This document shows, piece by piece, positions 21,135 through 33,023 of a stretch of DNA of 64,000 nt (positions are counted from its first letter, which is position 1; every line of letters begins with the position of its first letter). This DNA comes from Viola odorata (taxonomy: Eukaryota; Streptophyta; Magnoliopsida; Malpighiales; Violaceae), in NCBI GenBank assembly GCA_963691705.1, contig OY829539.1, positions 19,266,407 through 19,330,406 on the forward strand. Reading direction: 5' to 3'. Below the pieces are notes generated by a model that saw nothing but the letters and a program-made list of their open reading frames with translations, did no database searches and had not been told where the DNA came from. Both the position numbers and the translations under genes were made by a program.

Positions 21135-22197
21135 TGCAGAAATTATGGAAGGGAGTTGAAAGATGAAGAAATTTTGCATACTACATGATAGACAATGTGT
21201 ACTGTCCTTTCATCAGTTATCAACTTGATTTCTTTTTATTCTTCAAAAAAAAAAAATCTTTATAGGATACAACATGATAGACAAAGTAAATTTTTACAAA
21301 CATTTATAGAGGAATTTTTTTAGTTTTTTTCAAAAGAAAAAAAGGAAGATGTTATCAATGCGCAGTGTCCTTTCATCAGTTCTCAATGCCTATTGTCAGA
21401 TGTTATCAATGTCGTTCCTCTGTTGAATTTTTTTAAAAAAAAATTAAAATTTTTTTTTTTTTGAAAATTTATTAGGATAAGAATTTGTCCAAACCCGGCT
21501 CATTTAGATGTACGGATCTAGTTCGTCCGTTTATTAAATAGGTTGGGATTAATTTATCTCATTTATTTCTGAATTTAGTTGATGAGCATCCATCCGTTCT
21601 TTTTATCACCCGTAAGTCAGAGCATGTATTGGATTGGATTCATCAGTTATCAATGTGTACAGTCCTTTCATCAAGGAAACAATTCATCCTTTTTATGCAC
21701 ATTAGCTTTTATAGGAGTGGTCCTTTAAACAGTTCATCCTTTGTTGTGCAAATTAATTTTTATAGAGAGTGGTCTTTTCGGTTCATCCTTTTTATGCAAA
21801 TTAATTTTTATAGGGAGTGGTCATTTCATCAAGGAAACAGTTCATCCTTTTTATGCAAATTAATTTTTATAGGGAGTGGTTGATTAATTAATTTAATTAA
21901 TAACACATAATTGGTTTACATTTACTAGTAAGATTCTAATTCTTGGAAGAAAAAAATAAAAAATAATTTATTTTATTTTATTTAAATTAAAGTCAGGCAA
22001 TAACCAACCAACCAGTCTTATAAAATTAAAATAAATAAATGGTGGGTGTGGATGATTTAGAATTCTTCTTTTTCAAATAAGATATATTTTGAACTTGTGT
22101 GAAAAAAGTTATCAAAATATTAATTTAATTTTTATTGGGCTAATTTGTAGCTAGGTAATTTTTATTATTATATTAACAAATAATAATAATAATAATA
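21135..22197. repeat. AT-rich spacer with four-copy tandem repeat (21656-21880)
   Basis: Within 21656-21880 a unit of about 60-70 bp containing CAGTTCATCCTTTTTATG and AAATTAATTTTTATAGGGAG occurs four times with small length changes, partly preceded by CATTTCATCAAGGAAA. Similar CCTTTCATCAGTT pieces lie at 21200 and 21370. There is no gene. Confidence 0.75.
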
Positions 22198-22433
22198 CTC
22201 CCTCTCGACTCCAATAACTGTCATTTTACTATTCCGGCACGTATTTTAAGGCAACCGAAATAGTAACTATATGATCTCGAAAAATTCTGAATTTTTTTTT
22301 CAACGTACGTAAAGGATTAATATACGTTGTAAAAAAAATTCGAACTTTTTCGAGATCATATAGTTACTATTCCGACCGTTTTACAAGGCGGCCGGAATAG
22401 TGACAAATGACAATTAATATGGGACGGAGGGAG
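22198..22433. mobile_element. Stowaway-like (Tc1/mariner) MITE, 236 bp, TA target site
   Basis: It starts CTCCCTCTCGACTCCAATAA and ends ...TATGGGACGGAGGGAG, the classic CTCCCTCCGTCCC terminus, with TA on both sides (22196-22197, 22434-22435). The two halves form a long hairpin (CGAAATAGTAACTATATGAT and its inverse). Confidence 0.9.
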
Positions 22434-22561
22434 TAATAATAATCAAGCACTACTTTTAAGAATATTTAAATTTTCACTAAATTAATTAATTAGGTTAAAT
22501 CGAAGTAAAAAGATTTGAGAGAATTGATCCCTTACAAAGATATTATTTATGGAGATAGGAA

Positions 22562-22634
22562 GGAATGGTCAAAGTGTACAATTTATATGAAGGCCCCTGA
22601 GATCCTGTCCATGCTTGAAGAGGCTGCTGGCACT
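22562..22634 (+). pseudogene. SMC2 (condensin ATPase) fragment
   Basis: [15 protein letters not shown] at about 22590-22634 matches the highly conserved segment of plant SMC2 that follows the nucleotide-binding head region ([20 protein letters not shown]). Directly upstream a GMVKVYN-like stretch corresponds to GRITKVLN with a small frame change. Homology stops abruptly after GGCACT, where an hAT-like terminus begins. SMC2 is a core subunit of condensin, acting in chromosome compaction; only about 25 codons survive here, so function is impossible. The identification relies on this short but distinctive motif. Confidence 0.7.
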
Positions 22635-22760
22635 AGAGCTATCAAGTTTAGACTCAGACCTGAGACCCGGGAAATCGGGCCGGGTCGGGTCTAAAAATCA
22701 GTCCTTAAAATTTTCGTGATCGGGTCTGGTCCCGATCCGAATTTTTTTAAAGGTGAGTCA
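22635..22760 (+). repeat. hAT-like terminus abutting SMC2 fragment
   Basis: TAGAGCTATCAAGTTTAG is followed by CGGGCCGGGTCGGGTCTA and GGTCTGGTCCCGATCCG repeats, the same organisation as 7349-7520. No partner right end was recognised. Confidence 0.5.
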
Positions 22761-22915
22761 TTGCTTCCATTCATCTCTCCTCGTGTCAATCCCTTCCCTC
22801 GTCTCAAATCATCGCTTCATCAGCTCGCAGATCTCAGATCTCAGATATGTTGAAGATTTCATTGCCTTAGCTTCACCCCGGTTTTTGTTCTTCTTCTTCT
22901 TTTTTCCCGTCGTTG

Positions 22916-25315
22916 ATGGATAACACCGCGGAATGCATGAGGGTTGCGGTTAACATACGATCGTTAATTACCTCCGAACTTCTCATAGGCTGCTCCAATT
23001 GTATAACCATTTCCCTCGGCGAACCTCAGGTAAAAGTCTATTGAATAGAAACCTTTATTCTTTTATTTCCTCATACACGGCTCTGAGAGGAGTATTTTGG
23101 TCTTCTTTTGAAATGCAGATTCAAATTGGGCCGCATTCGTTCACGTATGATTACGTTTATAGTGGCAATGGGTCTCCGTCGACCATATACAACGAGTGTG
23201 TAGCTCCGCTAGTGGAGGCACTCTTCCATGGTTATAATGCCACGGTTCTTGCTTACGGCTAGGTTGGAATGTCGAGTTATTTTTTGCCAATACTTGTTTT
23301 AGAAGGATTCAATTATGTTACCGGTTTTCATGTAAATGAGCTAATTGTGTTGTTTCTCACTGATTTGATAGATTGGGTCTGGTAAAACGTACACAATGAG
23401 GACCAATTGCACCGGGGAAGGAAGTAATGGAGGGGTTATGATTGAGTTGTATTTTTAACCTAATTAATGTTCTTTCTTTTTCCTTTTCATTGGGTTTTCT
23501 GTATAGCTAATTTTCATTCTCTAGAATTTGTAGATATTTAAGGTGTTTGATCTGTTGAAAGCAGCTACTGGGCCTGCCAAAACTCCCATTCATATTAGGG
23601 AAATAGTGAATTGAGGGATTACTCTTGCTGGTGTGACTGAAGCAGAAGTTAGAACTAAAGAGGAAATGGCTTCATATCTGTCGCGAGGTTCTTTGGCTCG
23701 TGCCACTGGGAGTACTAACATGAATAGTCAATCAAGGTGTGTTTCACTAAATGGATTACATTTTGCAATTTTAAGGGTCATTTATGAATAGTTCTTTGTT
23801 TCTCTTTGAGATGAAGTCTTACATGGATTTTATAGAGATTGTTGTTTGCGTTTTCTTTGATGTGTCTGTATATACTAGCCCACAACTAGCCATAATCCAT
23901 AGTCATTTTCTGGATTAACATTCAGCTAGCACTTCTTGATTATGAATGCAAACCATGTTGATTGACATGATTTGGTGCTCTCATGGTTAATTTACTAATT
24001 TTTCATTACTTATGCAGCTTTTAATTTTGTGTGTTTAATAGTTTGAAATTATTAGTAGCACACCAGTTTCACGGTTAACATTTTACGTTGTTATAGTGAA
24101 CAATTTTTTGTTGCATTGTTTTTCAGTCGCTCACATGTTATATTTACAATCACAATGGAGTAAAAGAAAAATTCTCAGTATCCTGCTGAATTAAGTAATA
24201 GTGATGATATCCTATGTGCGAAACTCCACTTAGTTGATCTTGGTGGATCAGAACGTTCAAAAAGGACATGTGCAGATGGGCTCCGCCTGAAAGAAGGTAC
24301 TTTCTTTTCAGTTTTCTCCATGAAGCTGAAAATTCCGTTGCTTAAATTCAAGAATTTCTTATCTGAGCTTATGATGGAACGACGTCCATAGCCTTGGTCA
24401 TAACACCATTCCGACTTTTCTGTTTTGATGTCTTTTGGAATACTAAGATTTTCCACACACACACACACAAAAAGATAGAAGAAGGAATTGGTTAGGTTTT
24501 GAATGCTTTGATGTTGTATCTTATTTTAATCCTAGTATTTGTTTGGTGTAGGCATTAATATCAACAAAGGTCTATTAGCTCTTGGAAATTTTATAAGTGC
24601 CCTAGGGGATGAGAAGAAGCGGAAAGAAGGAGGTCATATCTCACATCGTGATAGCAAGTTAACACGACTCTTGTAGGCATGGACATCATTTCTTTCTTCT
24701 CATTTGTAAACTGAAAGAAAAGCAAAAGAACCTTAATGTACTCTGTTGTCATTGCTATTATAATTTGAATTTTCAGGATTCGTTGGGAGGAAACAACAAG
24801 ACAGTGATGATTGGTATGCCATTTATCATCATGTGTTGTGAAATCAAAGTTTCTTTGCGATACTAGATGTTGCTTTTTAATTGTTCTCATTTCTATCTTA
24901 TTATAGCTTGTGTTAGCCCTGTTGACACAAATGCGAAGGAGACTCTGAACACATTAAAGTATGCGAATCGTGCTCGCAACATTCAGAGCAAAGCAGTTGT
25001 GAGTTTGCTTGTTCCACATTTCAATCATATTCCGCAATTCTTAGTCCTCCTTCTCATGACCTTGATGTTCTCGTCTGACTTAGATAAATCGAGATCCAAT
25101 GGCATCTCAGATGCAAGGAATGAGAAGCCAAATTGAGCTGTTGCAGGCCCAGTTACGATTTTATATCAGTTATTCACATACTCCGCCATTTGATGAGGTT
25201 CAGGTAATATCGAGGAACAGTATAACACATACTCCCGTTTTACTGGTTTCAATTGCTTAAAAATTGTGTGGGTTTCCAGATTCTCAAACACAGGTTATCA
25301 TTCAAAGAATCATAG
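22916..25315 (+). pseudogene. Kinesin-4 (KIN4/FRA1-like) motor domain, unprocessed pseudogene
   Basis: Exons with mostly intact GT/AG borders: 22916-23029, 23119-23262, 23372 to about 23450, 23534-23736, 24127-24296, 24552-24676, 24777-24813, 24907-24998, 25084-25203 and 25280-25315. Motifs in order: VRVAVNIRSLIT, HSFTYDYVYSGNGSP, NATVLAYG then the P-loop GSGKTYTM, NMNSQSR, LHLVDLGGSER (switch II, normally DLAGSE), [20 protein letters not shown] and [14 protein letters not shown]. Stops: TAG at 23260 where the P-loop Gln is expected, TGA at 23612, TAA at 24161 and TAG at 24674, where the donor has also changed from GT to GC. Sequence between the P-loop exon and IFKVFDLL is shortened. Plant kinesin-4 moves along cortical microtubules during wall deposition. 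Homology ends where Athila LTR sequence begins. Confidence 0.9.
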
Positions 25316-26520
25316 GACGTTTATTTCCATGTATTTTTAGCGCCTTAAACCACCTTGTTTATGGTAAAAATAATCTCTTTCACGTCAATTTGTTGTCTTT
25401 TGAAAGGAAGTCTTGGGCAAGAGAAGAAATGAAGGAAACATATGCCTTGAGCGACAAAGTGGCAATCTTGGCCGCAGGCTTGGCCAAGATTGCAGATATA
25501 GAGGCGTGTTAGTCATGGATTCAAGGAAGACGCGTCTGGATTGAGAAGCCAGCTGGCTGTTGCGTCCAAAGGAATGACTCTTGGATGTAATCTGATTTGA
25601 ACAAAAACAATCTGGTTAGTTATTTATTTTTATCTTATTTTATTTTATTTCAAATTCGAACAATTGGGATTTTATCCCTATCTTTTAGCCATTTGAAGTT
25701 TGGAATTTGGAAAGGAACGTGATTGGTGGGGACTCTAACCTTGTTAAAGGTTAGGGAAGGCTGTCAATTATGGGAGCTTCCTTCTTCCAACTTCTGATTT
25801 TGTAAACATTCGGCTGCGAGTTCATTTTGAATATCGCATTTAATTCCATTTCATGTTCATAAATTATTTCTTGTCTTCTTTGATTATTATGTCTAGTAGC
25901 TAAACACCCAATTCTTGGTAGGGGTTAAGTGAGCGTACTTGTGATTCGTGAGACCGATGTGTTCTTAACATCCTCCCATTTGTAATTGATTCAAGTTCTG
26001 TTTTAACAAATCGGTTTCCGTCTAGGCTAAGACTTGATCAATCTTAGGCAAGACGACGAATTTGCAGCCAGTCACGAAGGGGACGAGCGAAACCGGAGTG
26101 ACGTAAGTAGGCAGCTAGCTTCGTGGAGGTTAGTGAACTTGGAACAATATAGGCCTAACCAGATTGACAATCTAGGGCTCCGAGTTGGGAGTAGCTTGGC
26201 GTAGACTCTGTCTTTCCCTATGCCATTGAGAAAACGCATGTGCCTCAAGCCAGCAGCCAAATGGATAAACCCTTTAACCAGCAAGGTGTCCACTAGCTAG
26301 GATCACTAGGAAAGGGAGTTCCCGCTAAGTGGTTTCATTAGGAGGAAAGTAGGATTGGAAAGGAGTTCCTCCCAATCTATAGCAGAGTTATGAGAGAGAA
26401 GGAGAAAATCTAAAGGTCGATGATCGATTAAACAAGGAATGCGCTCACGAATTCGCCCTTACTAGGAGTTTACCTCACATCAGTCCACAACCAATCTCCA
26501 TCAGCAATCTTAGCTAAGAT

Positions 26521-26781
26521 TCATTTCTTCCCAAGATTATTTCTTTATTTAATTTTTATCTTGTTCCTTTTAATTACTTTGTTTATCTTAACTGCAGAAT
26601 AAAGCCACTCAACTCCAGTGACGAGGAAGTAGAGCCAGAACTACAAAACCCCAACAAGATCTCTGTGGACGATCCTCTTACCACGATCTACAAGTCCATT
26701 GTGGACAGTGTTAAGTTGTATTCCTACCCCTAAGTTCGTATATTTTATACAACTAAATTTGATGCCCTCGATACGCAATCA
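26521..26781 (+). repeat. 3' part of Athila-1 5' LTR
   Basis: 26521-26764 is repeated at 34115-34358 with few differences (TCATTTCTTCCCAAGATTAT, CCACTCAACTCCAGTGAC, AAGTCCATTGTGGACAGTGT). The LTR ends ...ACGCAATCA at 26781, just before the primer site. Confidence 0.85.
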
Positions 26782-26786
26782 AATTT

Positions 26787-26804
26787 TGGCGCCGTTGCCG
26801 GGGA
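26787..26804 (+). other. Primer-binding site, tRNA-Asp type (Athila-1)
   Basis: TGGCGCCGTTGCCGGGGA is perfect and lies five bases after the LTR end. The same motif in slightly changed form occurs at 38475 and, inverted, at 57334-57351. Confidence 0.9.
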
Positions 26805-26857
26805 TCTTTTGACGGTGTTTTTTGTATTTTTATTTTTATTTTTGTCTTTTGCATTTG

Positions 26858-28593
26858 ATGACCAGGTCCTCAAAGGAAGATTTGCTACCTTTGAATCCAG
26901 AACTCACAAGGACCGACGCCCAAAATAGAAGGAAAGCTAAGAGGAAATTCGACGGTGAATTTTCAGGAACACAATCAGAATCTAGTTCCAGCAGCATTCT
27001 AGGCCAAGATCCAGGCCCAGCTGAAAATCCAATCCCAATCATGGAGGAAAACCAACAAGAACAGACGATGAGGGAACAAAACAAGGGGGGCAGAATGAGT
27101 GAATTACTCCTGTATTAATCTACCCCCAATGGCTAATGATTGGTCTATCAAGACAAACATCATAGCCAACTTAACCAAGTTCCATGGCCACTCAAATGAG
27201 AACCCGTATAACCATTTGAGGAACCTTCACTTCCAATGTGACACTCTGAAACCAGTGGGGCTATCAATCGAGAGGGCCAAACTGAAAGCATTTCCCTAGT
27301 CTCTTGAAGATTCGGCAAAGAATTGGTTCTATAGCTTACCCCATAACACTATCACAACATGGGGATATATGTTCGCTGCTTTCCTGAACAAGCATTGGAA
27401 CGCAACTAAGGCAGGGACAACTAGAAAAAAATTAGTCTCCATTCAGCAGAGGGGAGGGGGAGAGCTTGAGCGAGTATCATCAGAGGTTTAGGGACCTTCA
27501 AGATATTTGCCCTACCCATGGAGTGGCAGACAATCTCCTAATCCAATATTTCTATGATGGAATGTGTGTGAAGGATAAGAAGAGAGTAGATGCAGCCGCT
27601 GGAGGAGCACTTCAAGATCTTACACCAACAAAAGCCAAATTATTTCTCCAAACAATGGCCGACAATTGCCAAAATAACACCTCATCCGAGAGAAATTTTG
27701 TACCTTCTTCTTTAAATGCTTTAAATGTTGAAAATAAGCTTGATAAGATTACTAACATATTGATGAATCTTTCTACAGGTGCCACATCTCAGGTACAAAC
27801 TACAGTAGCAGGAACTAATCCCATGCCTTCTATTTGCGGGATTTGTCAACAGTTAGACCATCCAACTCACAGCTGCTACATGGTGCAACAGCCGGGCGAC
27901 CCTGCCCCAATCTCAGTTAATACTGCATATGGTTATAATCAAGGACAACCTAGATTTCCACATGAGAGTAATCAATATCCTTGGAGGCAACGTCCCAATC
28001 TAAGGTGGAGACAAGATCCACCTCAGCATAGCCAACCAGCTCAACAACAACAATACAACCAGCAACCACAACAATCTCCCATCAATTTTCAACACTTCGT
28101 GCCCAGACCACCTTAGTCTAACCAAGCCCCCATCCCACAATTGCCACCAGCCCCTCAACCGCTTAAGATTACTAGAGTTCTCATAGAAGATACTTTACAA
28201 AAATTCATGCAGGCAACCCAGTCTAGTCTTGTTGAGATGCAAAAGGCAACCCAGTCTAGTATTGTTGAGATGCAGAAGCAAATAGGCCAACTCATCCAAC
28301 AAATCCAGCAACCAGGGACAGGTGGCAAATTACCTTCCACCACCGAAGATAACCCTAGACACAACGTGAGTGCTATTCATCTTAGGAGTGGAAGCATTCT
28401 ACCTGAACGAAAGGGTGCGAAATCAGATAGGGAGTTACATAACCAGTCGTTTGAGGATGAAGACGTCGAGGTGGATGAAGAAATCGAAGCAGAATCTCAG
28501 CCGGAACCAATCTTGGGTAAGACTGAGACTAAGACAGACATTCCAGTCGAGACAGAAAAGGAGCAGCCTATCTTAGCCAGTGGCCAAGACTGA
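26858..28593 (+). pseudogene. Athila-1 gag
   Basis: It starts MTRSSKEDLLPLNPELTR, and the same MTRRS...LLPL start is seen in Athila-2. The frame changes near 27100 and 27466, and stops lie at 27116 (TAA), 27297 (TAG) and 28114 (TAG, from CAG). The gag core (SLEDSAKNWFYSLP, MSEYHQRFRDLQDICPTHG, LIQYFYDGM, AAAGGALQDLTP) and an unusual zinc knuckle CGICQQLDHPTHSC (C-x2-C-x4-H-x4-C) are recognisable, followed by a long Gln/Pro-rich tract. Near 28230 an 11-residue unit ATQSS(L/I)VEMQK is tandemly duplicated (33 bp). A short insertion at about 28575 shifts the frame into pol. It is the capsid/nucleocapsid polyprotein of the element, inactive here. Confidence 0.88.
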
Positions 28594-31500
28594 TGAGCAA
28601 AGTTCAAAACCTCTGGAAACAGTGGAGATTCCACCTCCTTATCCTCCAAAGTCTTCCAAACAGAAGAAGCTAGACGAGGCCAAGGAATTCATGAACATTT
28701 TTGGCAAAGTGGCAGTGAATATTCCTATGCTAGATTTAATTTCTAAAGTACCTTCTTATGCAAAAAAATTGAAAGAACTTTGTACTAACAAAAGGAAACT
28801 TGCAAGTATTGAGAGAGTGAATCTTACACAGAATGTTTCTTCAGTGCTCCAGAATAAACTTCCGGAGAAATGCGGAGATCAAGGAACCTTCACTATCCCT
28901 TGTAAGATTGGGAACAAAACAGTGGAAAAGTCTTTTTGCGACTTAGGACTTGGAATCAATGTGATGTCCTTGAAGGAATACGAGACATTGCAGATGGGAC
29001 CAATGAAAGAGACGCAGGTGGTGATTCAATTGGCTGACCGAACCGTAATTCATCCTAAGGGATTGGTAGAGGACGTTCTCGTTCAAGTCAATGATTTTAT
29101 ATACCCTGTGGATTTTTATATTGTTGAAATGGATTCTGACTTACCTTCTTGTATAATAGATGTGCTTCTAGGGAGACCTTTCCTTAGGTCTGCTAGGGCA
29201 AAGATAGATGTTTATGAAGGTAGTATCATTTTGGAATTTTTTGGGAGCACGATTAAGTTCTATATGAAGGAGGGATTAAAATATCAAAATGAGACGCACA
29301 GTGTTAATTTCATTGATATTTTATACCCTATTGAAGAAGAGACTGCAGATTTGTGTGCTGCTGACCCACTTGATTTTGTCTTAAGCAGAAGTATCTCAGC
29401 TAAGACAATGGAAGAATTGGAAGACCGAGTGGGAAACCGAGAAGATCTTAGGGAGATCTTAACAGATCTTCATGAGACTGAACCATTGAAGGAAGCATTA
29501 AATTGCCCATTATTGAGTGTGTCTGATTCTAAAGTTTTACCATATATTGTGCAGGCACCTAAGATGGATCTTAAGGAGCTGCCAGAACACCTTAAGTATG
29601 CCTATCTAGGCCAAGACAAAACTCTGCTAGTAATAATCTCAGCTAAGCTTTCCGGAGAGGAAGAAGTTAGATTGACAGATGTGCTGAAAGAACACAAGGA
29701 GGCTATTGGATGGACCTTGGCAGACATCAAGAGCATATCCTCGACCATTTGTACCCACAAGATACATGTGGAAGAGGATAAGAAAACAGTTAGACAACCC
29801 CAAAGGAGGCTAAACCCTCCGATGATGGAAGTTATCAAGAAAGAAATAATTAAGTTGCTTGATGCTGGAATTATTTACCAGATCTCTGATAGTTCGTGGG
29901 TTTCTCCTGTGTAGGTTGTACCTAAGACGATAGGGATTACTGTGACTGAAGGAGAAGATGGAGTAAAAAGGACCATAAGAATTCAGAATGGGTGGAGGGT
30001 CTGCATAGACTACCGCAGACTTAACCAAGTCACGAGGAAAGACCACTTTTCATTACCATTCATTGACCAAATGGTGGAACGACTGACTGGGAAGTCCCAC
30101 AACTATTTCTTAGATGGTTATTCGGGGATTTCATCAAATCCCAGTGGCATTAGAAGACCAAGAGAAGACGACATTCACATGTCCCTTCGGAACCTTTGTG
30201 TATAGGAGGATGCCATTCGGATTGTGCAACGCACCGGCCACCTTTCAAAGGTGTATGGTTAGTATCTTTTCAGAATATGTGGAAAAAGGTATAGAAGTGT
30301 TTATGGATGACTTCACCGTCTATGGTGATAATTTTGATCAATGCTTAACTAATCTAAAAAATGTTTTGAAAAAGGTGTGACCACTAATCTTGTGCTAAAC
30401 TTTCCAAAATGCCATTTTATGGTAGAACAAGGTATTGTCCTAGGTCATGTAGTTTCTAAGAAAGACATAGAAGTCGACCAGGCTAAGATTGATGTTATTA
30501 AGAGCTTGCCTTACCCCTCATGCGTGCGTGAGGTTAGTAGTTTTCTTGGCCACGCAGGATTTTACCGCAGGTTTATCAAAGACTTCTCAAAGATAGTGGA
30601 GCCGATGTGCAAGCTGTTACAAAAAGAAGTGGACTTCAATTTTGACGAAACTTGTAAAGTAGCGTTTGACAAGATTAAGGAGAAACTCACAACAACCCCA
30701 ATCATGCAAGCACCAGATTGGAATCTCCCATTCGAGTTGATGTGTGATGCTAGTAACTCGGCCGTTGGTGCAGTTCTAGGGCAGAAAAAGGTAGAGATCC
30801 CCACGTGATCTACTACGCCTCTAAGATGCTTGACGAAGTACAAAAGAACTACACCACAACGGAGAAGGAGTTGTTTGCGATAATCTTTGCATTGGAAAAA
30901 TTCAGAACGTATTTGTTGGGAACAAAAGTCATAGTTTTTTCTAACCATGCAACCTTGAGGTATCTCTTGACCAAAGCAGAATCTAAGCCAAGACTGATCC
31001 GATGGATTTTACATTTGCAGGAATACAATCTGGAGATAAAGGATAAAGCAGGAAAGGAAAACTTAGTCACAGACCACTTGAGTAGGTGCTTTGTGAAGGG
31101 CAATTCAGAACCAATCAGAGACGATTTTCCAGACGAACACCTATACGTTGTCCAGGCGATGAGACCATGGTTCGCTGATCTCGTCAATTTCTTAGCCACG
31201 GGTAAGCATCATGGAGACTTAACGGCTCAAGAAAAGCTAAAGATTAAGCATGACAGCAGGTATTTCGTTTGGGATGACCCTTACCTTTGGAAAATTGGAT
31301 CTGATCAATTGATTCGGAGATGTATTCCTGAAAATGAGATCCCGTCTGTCTTAAGATTTTGTCATTCTTATGCATGTGGTGGACATTTTGGAGCTAAGAG
31401 GACAGCCTTAAAAGTCCTTGAGTCAGGATTTTATTGGCCTACTCTATTTCATGATAGCTATAGATTTTGTAAGACATGCCCTGAATGCCAAAAGATAGGC

Positions 31501-32460
31501 AATATAGGCGCTAAAAATCAAATGCCTGTGAATGTTATATTAAATTGTGAGATTTTTGATTTATGGGGTATTGATTTTATGGGGCATTTTCCTATGTCGA
31601 ATGGAAAATAATATATATTGCTTGCTGTGGATTACGTGTCTAAGTGGATAGAAGCTAAAGCAACTAGGACCAATGATGCTAAAACTGTTATTTCATTCTT
31701 GAAAACTAACATTTTGAACCGATTTGGTGTGCCTAGGGGGATCATTAGCGACCGTGGGACATATTTTTGCAATAGGATTATTGTTTCACTTTTCAGGAAA
31801 TATGGTGTAACGCATAGAGTTTCCAGTGCTTACCATCCTCAGTCAAATGGCCAAGCGGAGGTGTCAAATAAGGAGATCAAGTCGATCTTAGCTAAGATAG
31901 TTGGCCTAGATTGGCGAGATTGGAGCCAAAGGTTGGATGATGCGTTGTGGGCATACCGGACCACTTACAAAACCCCCATAGGAATGACTTCGTACAAATT
32001 GGTGTACGGGAAAGCATGTCACTTGCTAGTTGGGATGCAACATAGAGCTTATTGGGCAATCCGGAAATGCAATCTAAGTTATGACCAGGCAGGTGAGGAA
32101 AGGAAGCTTTAAATCCACGAGATGGAGGAACTGAGGAATCAAGCATATGATAACCAGCTCTTAGCTAAGATCGGGATGAAAGCATACCATGATAAGCGAA
32201 TTGTTGAGAAAAACCTCCAGCTTGGAGGGAAGGTTCTTCTGTACAATTCTTGATTTAAGCTCTTTCCTGGTAAGCTTAAGACTAAGTGGGAAGGTCCATA
32301 TGCTATCACTAACATTTACCCTTATGGTGCAGTGGATATTAAGAATGAAAGGACAGGTATTAAGTTCAAAGTCAATGGAAAGCGATTCAAACCATTTCTA
32401 GAAGGGTTCCCAACATACGAGGAAAGCCAGGTGGTTGAAGTCCCACCTGAGATTCAGTGA
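28580..32460 (+). pseudogene. Athila-1 pol (protease, RT, RNase H, integrase)
   Basis: Protease-like region with CDLGLGINVM and DVLLGRPFLRSA; RT with WRVCIDYRRLNQ, PFGLCNAPATFQ and active site FMDDF; RNase H with [22 protein letters not shown] and FSNHATL (related copies have FSDH, so an acidic residue is changed to Asn); integrase with the HHCC-type region ([18 protein letters not shown]), [14 protein letters not shown] and [17 protein letters not shown]; and a C-terminal region ending VPPEIQ. Defects: TAG at 29912 (from CAG), an extra base near 30125, single-base changes of frame near 30375 and 30795, TAA at 31609, TAA at about 32110 and TGA near 32250. The catalytic RT motif survives but the polyprotein is broken at least seven times. 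Confidence 0.9.
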
Positions 32461-33023
32461 AAAGCAGAGCAGATTCATGCCTAGGACTATAACTAGGGCG
32501 CTACATGGGAGGCAACCCATGCTTCTTAATTCTTTTCCTTTCTCCTTTTATTTTCTTTTTCTTTTATTTTTGTTTTATTTTTTGTGAATAAATGGTTTGT
32601 TCAAAACTATTCCAGAGTTGCTTACTGATTTTTCTTTCAGGAATTTTCTTGGAATTTTCTGGAGGGTTGTGAGGAATTAAGTGTGGTGAGGAAACTTGGC
32701 TAAGTCTTTTTGATCTAGGCCACACTTCATCAGCCAAGAGTTGAAGGACACGCGGAGAAAAAGGGGTAAGAGGAGCAGATTACGTGTTTGAAGGAGGAGA
32801 AAAAGTAGGAGTAACGGTTACAATTTGAAAAGTTAATTGTAATTTGGAAATTAATTTTTTAAATTCTAATTAATTAAGGATTATGATGAGATAGACTCCT
32901 TATCTCCCACTAGCCCTCAAATCCCTTATTTTTCTCCCTTTCCCCGAAAATCTCTCAAACACTTCCTCAGCTAAAACTCCTTCACCTTCCGACTTCTACT
33001 CCACGATCAATTCTTCTTAAATC

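Noticed and set aside
8560..21140. Helitron enclosing the gene-fragment cluster
   Set aside because: I looked for a 3' hairpin followed by CTRR on the minus strand near 8.6-8.9 kb and a TC start near 21-22 kb. Only weak 5-bp stems were seen, so no Helitron is called.
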